This document shows positions 45,670 through 57,773 of a stretch of 64,000 nucleotides of DNA, in pieces. The stretch spans positions 2,152,409 to 2,216,408 of the forward strand of contig MU008163.1 in the NCBI GenBank assembly GCA_010909165.1, written 5' to 3'. Position 1 is the stretch's first letter. Every line of letters starts with the position of its first letter. The position numbers and the translations under genes are program-made. The notes under the pieces are model-generated. The model did not search any database. It worked only from the letters and a program-made list of their open reading frames with translations, and was not told where the DNA came from. The DNA is from Anthoceros angustus (Eukaryota; Streptophyta; Anthocerotopsida; Anthocerotales; Anthocerotaceae).

Positions 45670-46416
45670 CGATCTTGTGAAGACAAGATTCGGGGGACTT
45701 GCCGTTTGACCAAGAGCCGTTGCTCCCTACTGCGCGATTGTGCTGGAGAAAGCGTTGATTGTTGATGTTTTCACAACCGGTAACAGGCCGGTACTTGTCA
45801 CAGCGTCGGAACATATGGACCCGATCTTTATCGTAGAAACGAAGTCCCCTACATTAGAAGACCGTCAAATCGGTACTGCTACCGCGATGAGCATGGATAG
45901 AACACGCAACCGATTGGGCAACAGTCTGAAGCTCTCCCCACTGGGCTATGTCCGGGATAAATACTTTGATCCTTGCCTTTCAGGATTCAAAATCAATCGA
46001 TCCGAACAACAGTTACACAACCACATACAACCGGCAAATCAAACTTTCACAACACTCTGCTCTCACACTGATGCAAGACACTCCTTGTCACGAACGAACA
46101 CACAAGCACTCATAAGCGTTCATTCGCAGATAGAGACTTCATTTCCAGGAGGAGATGATTAACTACATCCAAGCGCCTGCCATGGGAGCATTTTCTCGAA
46201 CTTGTATGCACCACTACAGACTTGACGATGTCTGTCACAACCAGAGCTGAGGCAGCTCCGTCCAAAACCCCTACCTAATGGTGGAAAAAACTTCAAATCT
46301 GATACCTGAAAGACTTGTGAAATCCAAGACCTGCACCACTTGAAGTGTTACCTCACTAAACAATGTAACAACCTGAACACGAGCTTCTACTTACACTGCA
46401 GGGAACTCCAATCGAG
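45670..46416. other. Spacer between an unrecognised gene and the PGAP3 3' end
   Basis: The plus ORF 45740-46162 has no domain. I see no RNA gene or repeat. Confidence 0.4.
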
Positions 46417-48088
46417 TCACTGCATTTTCCTGGCAGCGGTGTGTGCCCTGCTACTTAGAACGGCTGTCCTATGAGTTGCATCGTCTCTGATAAAGCTCCA
46501 CCACATCAGCGTCAGGGGTATTGTTACTGCATGCCATACAGCATGTGCGTCCAGGATACCCTTCACTGGTGGGAAGTCATAGATTTCCAGCAACATTGCT
46601 AGGCCAGCACCAATACACGAGATCCACAATTTCAATCGTGCAGGATGCTTGGTAAATCCCGCCCAGAGGGTCCAAATAATCAGTTGGACAACCCCCAAAA
46701 CGACACACACCTTCATATTCCAACCTGCAAATATTTCCCGTGTCGTCAGTCCCACACACCACATTAGTGAAACCACATGCACCAGACCACTGAGGAGTGC
46801 AGTCACACTTGTGGACATAGGACTTGAGAGCAGCCTTACCATAGTCGAAGTCATAAAAGTTCAAGTAGAGAATGTGTGTTGCAATGAAAGCTATAAAAGG
46901 AGCAGAGACCATCACTCGTGCCGCTTCAATCCTCAGGTTAAAAGTGCGGATCAAGGCGACAATGAGAGAACAACCCAGCAAAGCGATAGCTGAGGAATAG
47001 TCTAGCCTCTCAGTCAAAAGCATATCCCTGAAAAAAACGCTCAAAGTATCAGAGTATTTTAATTAATTTGAAACATCAGGCAGTAAAGGAATGATAAAAA
47101 ATTCAGCCCCGACCTGGAATGAAAAATAGCACTCCAAAACCAGGAGTTTATTGACAACAACCCGTAGATTGTCCACAACCCAGCGAAATCATAATAAGGC
47201 CCCTTACTGCCACTTGGCCGCAACGGAAGCTTGTAATAAACCAGAACCAAAAAGGAGGAGAGACCCTGGAAATGAGCAAGTAAATTCAAGACCGAAAAGG
47301 CCACAGACGCAGGTTCCTGCACCAGCAAACAGTTAGCGACGACTACAAGCGTAGAAACCACATCCTAATTTGCACCTGAGACTAGAGCTATCACGGCAAC
47401 CAACCCTAGCCTCTAGCTCAGAGATCTCAGAGGCATCTGCAATCAGGAGGGAACCAGTGTGGAAGCACTGTCCAGCAACCGAACCTGCATGCCGAGAATG
47501 TTTTTGAAAGGCCACTTTCCATGGTACTTGACAGGTCGCTCTCCAAGCCCCATCCTCACTGTCTCCCTCTGCACCATGCATTGATAACGACACTTACTGG
47601 TGCAATCCCACTTCTTCCACCGAACGTAAAGTGGTTCTTCCAACAGCGGGTTCTCGTCCTTGCTGTTCAAGTTCACTCCATTCACTGGAAAGCTGCAGCT
47701 CGGGAAGCACACCCCGCCAATGCAACCCGTTTGCTCGCAGCTCTCTACACAAGACCTGAAAGCACACTCACAATCACCAGCTGGTACCAGCGACAGCGTA
47801 TCCGACAAGGATGCGGCCCGGAGCCAGCTCCAAACTCAAGCACAAAATTTCGTGGCGGAAAGCAAAGCTACTACAACATCTGGCAACACACAAAGCCTCT
47901 AACTCCAGCAGATTCCACACGGTCCCCGCTGGATTGTACAGATCTCACGCTACCAAAGCAAAATGAATGCAACGCAGCTGGGAGATCCACCTGTAGAGGG
48001 GATTTCTGTCCCCAGCGCTGGCCTCCACGGATGCCACCCGCACCAGCACTGCAAGCACAAGCAACACGCAGCTGGAAAATGCCGTCAT
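46417..48088 (-). CDS. PGAP3: PGAP3/Per1-like GPI-anchor remodelling protein, five exons
   Basis: Exons 48088-47991, 47755-47485, 47316-47114, 47027-46840 and 46724-46417 join in phase to 355 residues. Exon 1 encodes a signal peptide (MTAFSSCVLLVLAVLVRVAS) followed by SAGDRNPLYR. Exon 2 holds the Cys-rich lumenal domain (CVESCEQTGCIG, WDCTSKCRYQCM, PVKYHGKWPF). Exons 3-5 carry seven predicted membrane segments with family landmarks YYKLPLRP, NSWFWSAIFHSR, ERLDYSSA, ARVMVSAP, ILYLNFYDFDYG, EIYDFPP, DAHAVWHA and WWSFIRDDA. The Per1/PGAP3 family acts in ER/Golgi fatty-acid remodelling of GPI anchors, removing the sn-2 chain. The exon 4 start could be off by one base. The start codons of this gene and the plus-strand gene at 48627 are 538 bp apart, divergent. 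Confidence 0.93.
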
Positions 48089-48626
48089 CCTCGATGACAC
48101 AAGCAGCATCAAATCCACATCCGATGGAAACGCGAGCCCCCCTTGGCGACGGGGGGCGCTGTCGCCGGCTCCAGCACCGAATTAGGGCTGCTCCCCGGTC
48201 CCCATAGCGCGCTCCAGATCGGTCCAGCTCCCTCGCTGCCACACTCTCGAGCTGCCGCTGATGGTCGGATGGGGCAAGGGCAAAACAGCAGGTTTTCCCG
48301 GCCAAACCGCTGCTCAAGCGAAATACTTGCTTTACTTAGATGCCCGATCTGCAGCTTCAAGTCCTGGGAAATTCCCAAATCAAGCATCGCCGCATCCCGG
48401 TATGTCATCCATCAAACTCTGACCGCCATGTGCAATGCGAGCTTTACTTTCCTGCTGTCGTCCTCTGCGGGTCCGATCTTCTCTGCTGGACTGATTTCCT
48501 TTGCTGCATTGCTCTGATTTTTCTCGTGCGGATTCCTTGTATTCATCGCTTTCTTAATAACAGGAGTGGGTTGTGTGCTGTTTTGTCAGATTGTTTGGTT
48601 CAGGTCCGCAGGGAAAGTTGGCGGTG
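48089..48626. promoter_or_regulatory. Shared divergent promoter interval
   Basis: The 538 bp between the PGAP3 ATG and the SEC-C gene ATG is moderately GC-rich and holds no supportable coding exon. It must contain both leaders and promoters. Confidence 0.5.
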
Positions 48627-49874
48627 ATGCGGTTAGCGCAGCTGGTGCGGTCACGCGTGACCTCTTCTCGGGGGGGTGTGGCCGCATGGAGACAGGCCAG
48701 TGCAGGATTTTCGTCGGGCGTGCAAAATGATGCTTCAGGTGGCACGGACCCAGCAGAGTCTGGGACCTGGTTCCAGAAAATCAAGGGGATGTTCAAAGGA
48801 AAGCAGCAGCATCAGGTGCAGCGGCAAGAGGTGCACCAACAGCAGCACGCACCTTCACAGGAGCCCGAATCTGAGATCGTGGAGAACCTTTCGATGATAG
48901 GTATCGACGCAGTCACTGCCAAAATTAGGGTTCAGGGTTTGGGTTTTGCACAAGTTGGTGTTGTTGTGCCTGAGTGGAAGTCGTGTTTGTGCTGTGGACA
49001 CCAGAATTTGCAAATCAGATGAAGAAGGCTCGGCAGTTTGGAAGCTTGACTGCATTTGGACGTGGGCTTCCTCGAGGCGGGGAGAAACAGGTTGCAGCTT
49101 CGTTGGAACGACAGGAGCAGATACTCCGGGCTCTTGCTCGATATGACCCAGAGGTATTGATAACATCTGTGATTGAAAAGTTGAGCTTGTGCTGGTAAGT
49201 GTGGGCAAGGGGTAGGGTGGATGCTGTTGTTGAGTCTGTGCCTGAATGGACTGGTATGTATAGGTGCCTGGTTTTGGGGCTAGGAAAGGTCCGAGGGCAA
49301 GGTTTTGCAGACTGTGTTTCTCCCAGTGTACGGGAAGTAAGGGAAGGCTGGGCTGGGCTGGGCTGCGTAGCGCTTGGGAGCCCAGCAGAAAGCTGAAGTT
49401 GCAGCAGAATGCAGCTGTACGGCGAAGGATGTGGACGCGGTTCTTGGCAAGTATGAGTGGATGAAGGAAGTCCACAGGCGGTGTGCGAAACTGAAGGAGG
49501 AAGGAAAGCCCCTTCCAAAGTCCATGCAGGAGGTGATCATCCTTGGGGCATCGTCGTTCTTGTCTCTCTTCTTGACTAAAGCTTTTCTCCCTGCTACCTT
49601 CCAACACTTGCATTGCAACTGAAGGTGGAGGAGATGATGAAAGGGTGGTGGAGTCCGTCCGCTTCAGTCAACCTGGGAAAGAGTTCAGATCTCAGCCGAA
49701 ATGCGAAGTGCCCCTGTAATTCAGGAAAGAAGTATAAGCGGTAAGGAAGATTTTGTTACGGGCCCAAGCATTTTCGGCTCTACCTCCAGACGACTACCAA
49801 ACTTACAGAACAAGCGGGTTCCGTTTCGTTTCTGCTGCAGGTGTTGTGGGAGAGACTCGACGTCAAGTCTGTGA
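48627..49874 (+). CDS. Predicted organellar protein with an SRP54 M-domain-like region and SEC-C motif, five exons
   Basis: Exons 48627-48900, 49005-49153, 49389-49532, 49625-49740 and 49841-49874 join in phase to 238 residues. The N-terminus (MRLAQLVRSRVTSSRGGVAA) is Arg/Ser-rich and without acids, typical of mitochondrial presequences. A Gln-rich linker follows. Then FANQMKKARQFGSLTAFGRG and VDAVLGKYEWMKEVHRRCAK resemble the Met-rich helices of the SRP54/Ffh M domain. The protein ends with CPCNSGKKYKRCCG, a SEC-C zinc motif (C218, C220, C229, C230; CxCx8CC) that is split by intron 4. No GTPase domain is present. Function is unknown to me; the parts suggest RNA or nascent-chain handling in an organelle. 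Exon 3 has a tandem acceptor (CCCAGCAG). Confidence 0.75.
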
Positions 49875-51160
49875 GAGTTATAAATCGTCTTGGACCTGAG
49901 CTTTAAATCGTATGAACTAGAGTAAAACAGGCGATTCCGAACTCGATCTCTCATGGATCATTCTGATTGACTATGATTATTTCATGACATGTTCACACGC
50001 GTATCAAATGCTCAAACTGCAAAAAACCAGCAACAAATTCCAGGAAACAAGCACAACAAGTATGGGCAAAACGTTGGATGGAAGCAATTCATCGGACCGG
50101 ACGCGGGTGCCAGGAACTTTGAGCTGGCCGGCTGGACACGGAGAATGGCCGTCCGGACGTATTCTTGCAACAATGTGCATGACTTCAGCCTGATGCAATG
50201 AAAACATCGCTCTCCTTAGCAATTCATTCGACAGATCACGTTAGCAGATCCCGCTACAACAGCGGACAGCAGCTATGCTGCAAAGTTTCACCCTTGAAGC
50301 CGATCCCGAACAATGGCTTGTGCTAAAATTTGAGCAACGGGTCGGGGAATGGAGCACCTGTGCATGAGATAGGCAGATATTGAGATGCATGCCATGGCTC
50401 CCCTAGGGCCTACTATGGCATGTCGTTCGGGACATTCAGAAGTTTCACCCCTTTTTTTTGTAATGTCCTCCTTGACTGGGTAGTCCACCGACTTAAAACT
50501 CCAGCGTGGCGGACGCAGCCATCTGGCGTGCCAGCTCGGTCGGGTGACCGGGGTGGGCAACCGGGAGGAGGAGCTCGGGAGCAGGGGCTGGTTGTGACGC
50601 TGCTCATCTCCAGGCGTGACGACCTAGGATCATGATGTCAGCTCGGGCTTGCACCCCTTGGAGTTCTGGAGCCCGATGGCACGGACTTGCCCTTCACAGC
50701 CACCAACGGGTAATTCGGCCATCACCGCTTTGAGCACTCTTCGACGACGAGGCTGCTCCTCAGCAGCCTTCCTACACTGATTCCTTCCGGGCGGAGTGTC
50801 TTACCGGATTCAACAAAGGGCTTGACTTCTCCACCGACGAGCATCTAGTAGCAAGATCTTCCAAGCATACGAATATACGTATGTAACATAGCAATCTTGG
50901 ATAAAGATATTATAAGAGGTAAGATGCAATCTGAATTTGAATGGGATATTTCTAATGAGTTGTGCGTTGAAGACAAGGATGATATTCGAAAAATGATAAA
51001 TGAAAACAAAATTGGGCAGACATAAAACATTTAAGTTCAATTCAAATTATGATTCAAGACAATAGACCCAATGTTGAAAAGACCATTCAAATTAAATAAA
51101 TTAGAGAAGGAAATTGTTGACAGCAAATGTCAAAAATTATTCGATTCTGGTTTAGAAACA
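49875..51160. other. Intergenic DNA without a supportable gene
   Basis: 49984-50222 and 50288-50640 carry short ORFs on both strands with no domain. From 50840 the DNA is AT-rich. Confidence 0.4.
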
Positions 51161-51440
51161 GAGAGAATCGGCACATTCTTGTTGATATTGTATTATTAAG
51201 AATATGACAGGTCTAATAATAAGAATACAAAGGAGAGAATCAAAGCATTCTGGTTGATATTGTATTACTAGGAAAATGACAAGTCTAATGATAAGAATAC
51301 AAAGGAGAGAATCAGAGCATTCTTGTTGATATTGTGTTACTAGGAATATGATAGGTCTAATGATACGAATACGAAGGAGAGAATCAGAGCATTCTTGTTG
51401 ATACTGTATTACTAAGAACATGATAGGTCTAAAGACCACA
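51161..51440. repeat. 72-bp tandem repeat, about four copies
   Basis: GAGAGAATC occurs at 51161, 51233, 51305 and 51377, exactly 72 bp apart. Each is followed by a CATTCTTGTTGATATTGTAT-like stretch and GGTCTAATGATAAGAATAC. The minus ORF 51152-51439 is a translation of the array. Confidence 0.92.
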
Positions 51441-51560
51441 ATGAGAAAAGACCACTAAGATGGCAAATAAGAATATCATAGGTCTAAAGACCACAATAAG
51501 AAAAGACCACTAAGATGACAAAGCAAAAGACCACAGAGGTGGCAAACCAAAAGTCCACGA
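51424..51560. repeat. Short direct repeats continuing the 72-bp array
   Basis: TAGGTCTAAAGACCACAATG AGAAAAGACCACTAAGATG occurs twice about 55 bp apart (51425 and 51480), followed by shorter AAAGACCAC words. Confidence 0.75.
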
Positions 51561-52961
51561 AAGGTGACAATAGTCCACACAGGAGACATGATGAAGGCAT
51601 GAGAAAACCTTCAAAGCTGAACAACATTTTGGATGCGATATCCTGGTCATGGCTTGGCCTTGATGATGTTCTTCTTCCACTTCTACCGGCCCAGCACTCT
51701 ACCTAAACACATGACGGTTTTGCATCATAGTGTACATATGTAGACAGTGTAGACTGCCTACATCATTCTTTGCCTAGGTTACTTGCACGAGACGAATCAT
51801 TGTAGGCACCTCATCTCAGTATTGACTTAGGAGTACAAGAAGAAGAAGAATATTTATCCATTTTTTTCCACCAACGATGGATCTCGAACACCATGTCACA
51901 GCCAGATGCATGCAGACTGTGAGCGGACAAGCTGGACAAGCCAGATGCTAGCTATGTGATCAGTAGCTAAAAGGACTGCAGGCTAGCGTAGGAAGACGCA
52001 GCAACGAGAAGGCTAGAGCAGGCATTAGGAAGTTGGATGAGGCAGATAAGCCAACCAGGGTTAGAGAAACAGCAGATTAGGCTAATCTAGATAACACTAA
52101 CGTAGCTAGCTAGTAACCAGACTCAGACACTCTAGAATTCCAGCTTGCCGCGCCCTTTGTGTCTTGGTCTCCCGTCTCTGAGAAATGTTGATTACACACC
52201 AGAACTTGACTAAAGAGCATGCGGCCATTCTGAGTTTGATCTTCTTTATTGTAAGTGTATAAAAGTATGAAAAAATAAAAAGGTTTTTGTAGTGTTATAG
52301 CAAGAAAAATATTCTCGATTGATAAAATTTAAGATTAAATAAGTTATCTACTAGAGGAAAACCAAAGATCGAGAGATCCTCATACGTGAGAAGTCTATAT
52401 ATGTGGATCTAGTGGCAACAAGTAATCATATCCATAAATTGTTTTCACAATTTTTCTTTTCTATCTGTATTTCATGTTTTGTCTTTGTCGGAACAATTTC
52501 AAAGTTGAATTTATTTCCAACGTGCAAGCGGTATCTCCTCTTTTCTCTCCTCCACAATGAAACTCTCTAATATTATCTTCCTTATCTTCCCTTCTTCACC
52601 TTAATTTCTTCCATGACACTCCTTCTTCTACCCTCCAATGGGCTTGCTGATCGTAAAGTATTGTTTAACTAGTTAGGATACGTTTGCAGAAAACATATAA
52701 AATATGTGGAAAAGCACACACATATATTCTTGCATCGCTATTATAACATAATCTATTTCATGTGCAGAAACATCATCCTTTGGTCCATTATAATATCGTA
52801 TTGCCAACTAGTGTCATCTCTTGCGGCATCGTAGGTATTAGCAATATATATATCTCATTGTGCTAGTTTAGTAATGACAACTTCTTTACTTATGAGCTGA
52901 GGTGAAGTAGAGATCCCTGATGCATTTCTTTCATGTATGAAAATAACAGCTCTTATTCCAG
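51561..52961. other. Intergenic DNA with a possible SINE remnant
   Basis: At 51765-51860 TTGCCTAGGTTACTTGCAC, TGTAGGCACCTCATCTCAGT and AAGAAGAAGAAGAAT recall the minus-sense SINE body and tail, heavily diverged. The rest to 52961 is AT-rich. It ends with a pyrimidine-rich splice acceptor (CTCTTATTCCAG) just before the ATG of the next gene. Confidence 0.45.
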
Positions 52962-54751
52962 ATGGCATCCATGTATACAGTCGCGATGTTAGTGCGCGTT
53001 CCTCTAACTCAGGTGCACCACAAGGTAGAGAATCCCAAGCCCATGATTAGGACATCGGCATCCCTGAAGAGCAGGGTCCAGAGCTTGAGTCTTTCATGGT
53101 TGGGAGTAAACCAACAGCTTCCAATTGCTCCAAGGGTTACACTATCGTCCCATTGTAAGAGCGCCCGCGGCACCAGGATGTGTATGAAAAACATTGATGT
53201 TCCTCATGTACATAATGAAGGCTACGTCTATGGACTTAGTTCTCTAGTGAGACTTGGAGGGATGGGCTTCCGGGTAAAGAATCAACCAGTGCTCTGAGTG
53301 AACAAAATCTTGTACCTTATGTAAGTGAATGTCTAAGGTTCATGCTCCAATTTTCTGACACCACATTGTGCTTTGTTTAGGCTGACATCATTCGCATGTT
53401 TAATAAAAGCAAGGGTGGTTACATTGTTCGAATCAGCATGTACAAAGTAGTTTTTTCATTCTTAAGCCCATATTATTGATTTAAAGACAAGTTGTGAGGA
53501 AATCTAGATTGAATCTAGAAATATTATGAATAGCTCATATATGGAGTAATTTATTTTTTATTTGCCAGAGGCACGCGCGTAAGATTGTCATTTTAGAAGT
53601 TGAGGAATCAGAGGCCTTGAGAATTGCTGCTCAATTTGAGGTAGGCAAGTTTTTTACAATATGCTTGGTCTTGATTATATTATGTGTTCCTAAGTTGGCC
53701 TTTTCTAGGGAGTGAGGGAAAGTGGACTTTTCATAAGCACCGACAATAAGTTTGCTTGGAGCAATTTGCTCTCGTGCAATAACTAGATGAAAGCATGAAA
53801 GGCCTTAATACTAGCGCTAATATATGTTTAATTTTTTTTCGATACTTGGCTGCAGATTCTAATTGAGAATGAGAAGGAGTTCTTCAAACCTGGATCAAAC
53901 TTTCGTAAATCTCAGTAATGTCATATGCAGCTCATCTTTTTCTACTAGATGAAGCTTGTGATATTCTTTAACACTTTAAATATGTCACTCACACTTTTGT
54001 TTTTCTTAAACCCAGGTCCGAAGCATTCAACTGTCCAATATATAAGGACTTTATTTGGAATCGGCACTTGATGCTCATGGATCGTGAAGAGCTTCGCGAT
54101 CATGAAGATCGGTCAGAGGTATGGTTTGAGCACCAATTGCCCTCGAGTAAGAGGCCTTGCAACACTACCGAAAACACAACTAAATCTAACATGCTTGATG
54201 AGGAATACGCTGTATCCAGTGGTGGGACTTGTGAGCTTTTGTGCTATCTGATGCTAAGTTACCGGGTAAGAAATCATACTCATGAAACAAATTATCGTCC
54301 AAGGTTACTATGAGTGAAGTTATTGTGATCTAGATATAAGAATGTCTTTCGAGGTATTAACCATGCATCGTGTTTCTTTCAGCTCCTTGTAGTTCGTTTG
54401 CTTAAAGTGGAAAGCAAGGATAGTAAGGATGCCTATCATGCTAGACTCTATATGTCAAATGTAAGTATCTCAATTTGTCATTGCAACATTTGTGCTAAGA
54501 AAAATTATGATATGTGTATCCAGCTTGGAGGTAAACGTGGAGTATTATCTAAACTATGTTTTATTTCCCAGGATCTTAGTGGTGCACGCACAATAATGAA
54601 CTTGGAACTAGAGCAGTCAGAGGCCATGAAATTTAATGATGAGTTAAAGGTAAGGCAAAAGCCTTGTGTCACATCCGCTTAATAATGATTGGGTTCCAGT
54701 CTTCCGCTAGTTTTTGTTTTTTCCTTTCTTTATGTTCAGCAGGAGAAGTAG
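52962..54751 (+). CDS. Unrecognised eight-exon gene with an internal duplication
   Basis: Exons 52962-53273, 53381-53446, 53569-53640, 53856-53914, 54016-54265, 54383-54460, 54572-54649 and 54740-54751 (ending TAG) join in phase at GT-AG sites to 308 residues. The first ATG follows an acceptor directly, so a 5' exon is likely. The N-terminal 80 residues are basic, Ser/Thr-rich and poor in acids, compatible with an organellar transit peptide. Two segments resemble each other: YIVRISMYK|RHARKIVILE VEESEAL and YHARLYMSN|DLSGARTIMN LELEQSEAM. Each is interrupted by a phase-0 intron at the same point. The middle exon is charged (LMLMDREELRDHEDRSE). I do not recognise the family. Seven consistent introns argue against random ORFs. 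The final exon is only 9-12 nt. Confidence 0.6.
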
Positions 54752-56925
54752 ATAAAAAATCTTTGGAGGATGTGATTGGCTGCACACATACAAGAAGTGG
54801 AAAGGCATGAAAGAACAATCAAGCTTGTATATATGATTTCCTTTTTTATCCTTGTCCCCAGGTTCACATTGAGAGGTAGTCCTCCCTTCACGAGCTGTGA
54901 CCTCTACACGTGGGTCCACTAGAACTCCACAGTCAAACACCCTTGAGTTAGATCATTGCTAAGGTGGGTGCTACTTATCCCTTGTTGTGAAAAAGCTTTA
55001 CGGGGCCGCCTTTTGTAAAAGCCCTACGAGGCTACTCTAAATTAAATCCACAATCAAGTTCACTTTTAAAAAAAACATGGAGAGGTGTACGGCGGAAGAC
55101 TTAGTTCACTAATTAAAAACCATTGAGACGTGTACGGCGAACGACCTAGTTCACAAGTCATTCACAACTTATACCTTTCCTTGAAAATAAACTCATAATG
55201 TCCTTTATTCTTTATAACTAGCTCATATTCATTGTTGACAGAAAACATGTGACAATTGAGTTTTTTATAGTTATAATTAACCCCACAATGGCCAAAATGT
55301 TTTGGGCTTTGCAAAAAAACCTATGTGTTCTTGATGGCTTTATCGTTATTTATGTGATTATTATGAAAAAAAATGATGTGATTCAGCCACAAAACCTTGT
55401 GTTAAAGCCATTGATCATTCTGCTCTCTTCGACTAGTGATATCGATCCAGCCAGCTTGGCTGCGTGAGTTCCAGGGACTTCTCCCCGATGTCCTCATCAT
55501 CTTGAACCCCTTTGCGACAAAGTGCTTCTTGCTAGTGAAGCTTTGCGGTTGGGCTGGTGGTCGAAGGTGCATGCTAAAGACTCCGTTAATTTTGTGGCTT
55601 CCTTAGTGATAAGGCTCAGGTTTGTCTTGGATGATCGATTGTTTGCTGCCGTTGGTAGAGATCGCTCGCTGTGAGCTCCTTATTCTGCAGCACTGGGCTG
55701 GTTGAGCTGCAAGCTCCTTACACTACTACTGCACAAGGCGGAGGCTTGGGAGGATGGCGGCGATGAGGACGGCGGGGACGCCAGTGTGGATGGTACCGAT
55801 GAGCACGGTAGGGAGGATGGCGGAGGCACTTGGAAGTCCTGAGCTCCTTTGCTGCACCTACAAGTGCAGTAACATAAGGAGCCTAGCATGTGCTCCTCAT
55901 GAATGAAGCTTTGCGGCTGGGGTTGTGGTCGAAGGTGCCTAGTGTAGACTTCGTTAATTTTGTGGCTTCCGTAATGATTAGGATCAGCTCTATCTTGGAT
56001 GATCATTTGGTGCCATTGATTAAGGACCCCCTAGAACTATCCAAGGTCCTCAACCGCAACCTTCCTTCTCGGTGCTAGGTCTATTGCTGTGCTATCCTTC
56101 GGGTCTCCGGGGTTTTTTGTTCTTCTCCTAGCATCTCGTTCTCAATTTTGTTGCTACTTTGCAGTTTAGTCGTTTACCTATACTTTGCATAGTAGCTACT
56201 CCTCTTGCTGGCTTTTGCTAGCGATTGTACCTAGATTTTCTGGTTATCCTATTTAACATGATCACTATTCACCAAAAAAGCTATTGATCATGGAACATCC
56301 ATGCTTGGATGGGAAGAATCTTACTAATTTATTTCATATTTTTTTCATTGGCTCGTTTCATTCAACATAAAATATAAGTCGTATTCATATTTCAAACAAA
56401 CTTTGCATTGGTATAGATAAGTAATTTGTATAGTATAGTCACTCCATCTATCACTGATGTTAGCTGTGTTAAAAGCATTGCTATCAAAAGTATGTAAAAT
56501 CCTCACTGAACCTTAGAAGTCTTGAAGAGGGTTCATAGCCAGAAGAGGTTTTTATCTAGGGCTATTTGATTTTTGTAAAACAACATAAGTATGTCGAGGA
56601 TGTTGGAAGATATCTTCGAGGCGCATTCCTCACGCATCTCAATTTTCTGCCTGAAGTAGGTTGTGCGCCCTGGCAAGCTTAACCCCTAAAGGAAGAACTT
56701 ACTCAAATTGAGTGGTTGTCTGTGCGTTTTGGGCTCTGTGATGTTTTCCACATCAATTTTTGACTTCGGACCTTTGAGCATATGTGAGAGCCGGCTTAGA
56801 GCCCCCGCTAGCCCATGGTCGGTGAGGCCTCGACAACAGCAAGTGACGCACGGGCAACATCCGGTCGTAGGGGCGCCTATTGCCGATTACCTGGGTGTCA
56901 AGGGCCGGTGGAATCCAGATCTCAG
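54752..56925. other. Intergenic DNA with an old direct duplication
   Basis: 55535-55660 and 55905-56030 share GAAGCTTTGCGG(T/C)TGGG, GTGGTCGAAGGTGC, GTTAATTTTGTGGCTTCC and TCTTGGATGATC, about 125 bp in direct orientation. The second copy is open (55890-56078, ending NRNLPSRC). ORF 55680-56006 (minus) is low-complexity. The remainder is AT-rich. Confidence 0.55.
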
Positions 56926-57150
56926 ATGTGTGTCCAAATGGCTTAGGCCAAATGGACACACATTTATAAGAACGCCGTGATTAAGCATCCTGAGCCTAGA
57001 TCGGTACTTAGATGGGGTGCCTAAAGGGAGTGGATGCCCTTGGTGCAAGTAGCTTAGGCACACCATGGTACAAGTTGTCAAGTACCAAGTCCCATGACGG
57101 AAATCCGTCCTTAGTGGACTCAAATAAAATTCTTCTTCTTCTTCTTCTTT
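56926..57150 (+). mobile_element. SINE-family copy D
   Basis: It opens with the inverted repeat TGTGTCCAAATGGC/TTAG/GCCAAATGGACACA. It continues GATGGGGTGCCTAAAGGGAG, GGATGCCCTTGGTGCAAGTA, CACACCATGGTACAAGTTG and CCGTCCTTAGTGGACT, and ends in (CTT)n at 57130-57150. This is the cleanest body copy. No tRNA-like head precedes it, so it is 5' truncated at the inverted repeat. Confidence 0.8.
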
Positions 57151-57773
57151 GTGTTCTTGGAAATGGAGGTCACCGTACTTCAAAGGGCTAAGCATAGTGG
57201 GAATGGCCCAATTTTGTCTTCGTAAAATGTGATGGCCATGCTCCTCACGTCCAATTGTGCTCATTTTTTGTGAGGATGTCCATGGCCTTGCCAAGAATTT
57301 GTGATAAGTTTGCTCTACCCAACTCCTTTGTCATTCTCCGCCCATGAGTGAAGACGCTCGCCCATCGCCATGTGATCATGAAGGGTCAAAGGGCTTTGGA
57401 AATTGTGATTTTTTCATAAGTAATAGAGAGTGAGACTATGGTCAACTGATTTTTTTGTAATTAAATATACATAAATACGTGACATTCATCCTAAATGCAA
57501 GAAAACGGGCTTCGTCCTTTAGGGGTTAACATGCATGTCATAAGTAAGAGAGCCTCTTATTCGACTTGTGATGTGAGCTTTGTGTCTGGACGTACAGCAG
57601 GTCAGGCGAAGAGGATTTTCACTGTTGACGGCGAACAGATATTGAATGTAGTAGAAGTATCTGCTGAGTTCTTACCGCTGCAAATATAAACGGCGATAAA
57701 GACACTCACCTACCTGGTTCTGTGTTGTCGAAATATTGGCTTCTCTACATTGATAATCCTGCAGTCTAATCTC
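57151..57773. other. Spacer between a SINE and the GET3 3' end
   Basis: Only short ORFs (57495-57689) without domains. Part will be GET3 3' untranslated sequence. Confidence 0.4.

Noticed and set aside
51161-51440. CRISPR-like array
   Set aside because: The 72-bp units are similar along their full length, so this is a tandem repeat.
55680-56006. Minus ORF of 108 codons
   Set aside because: It reads a GGCGG/GAGGA-rich stretch as Ser/Pro runs and overlaps a direct repeat; not convincing.
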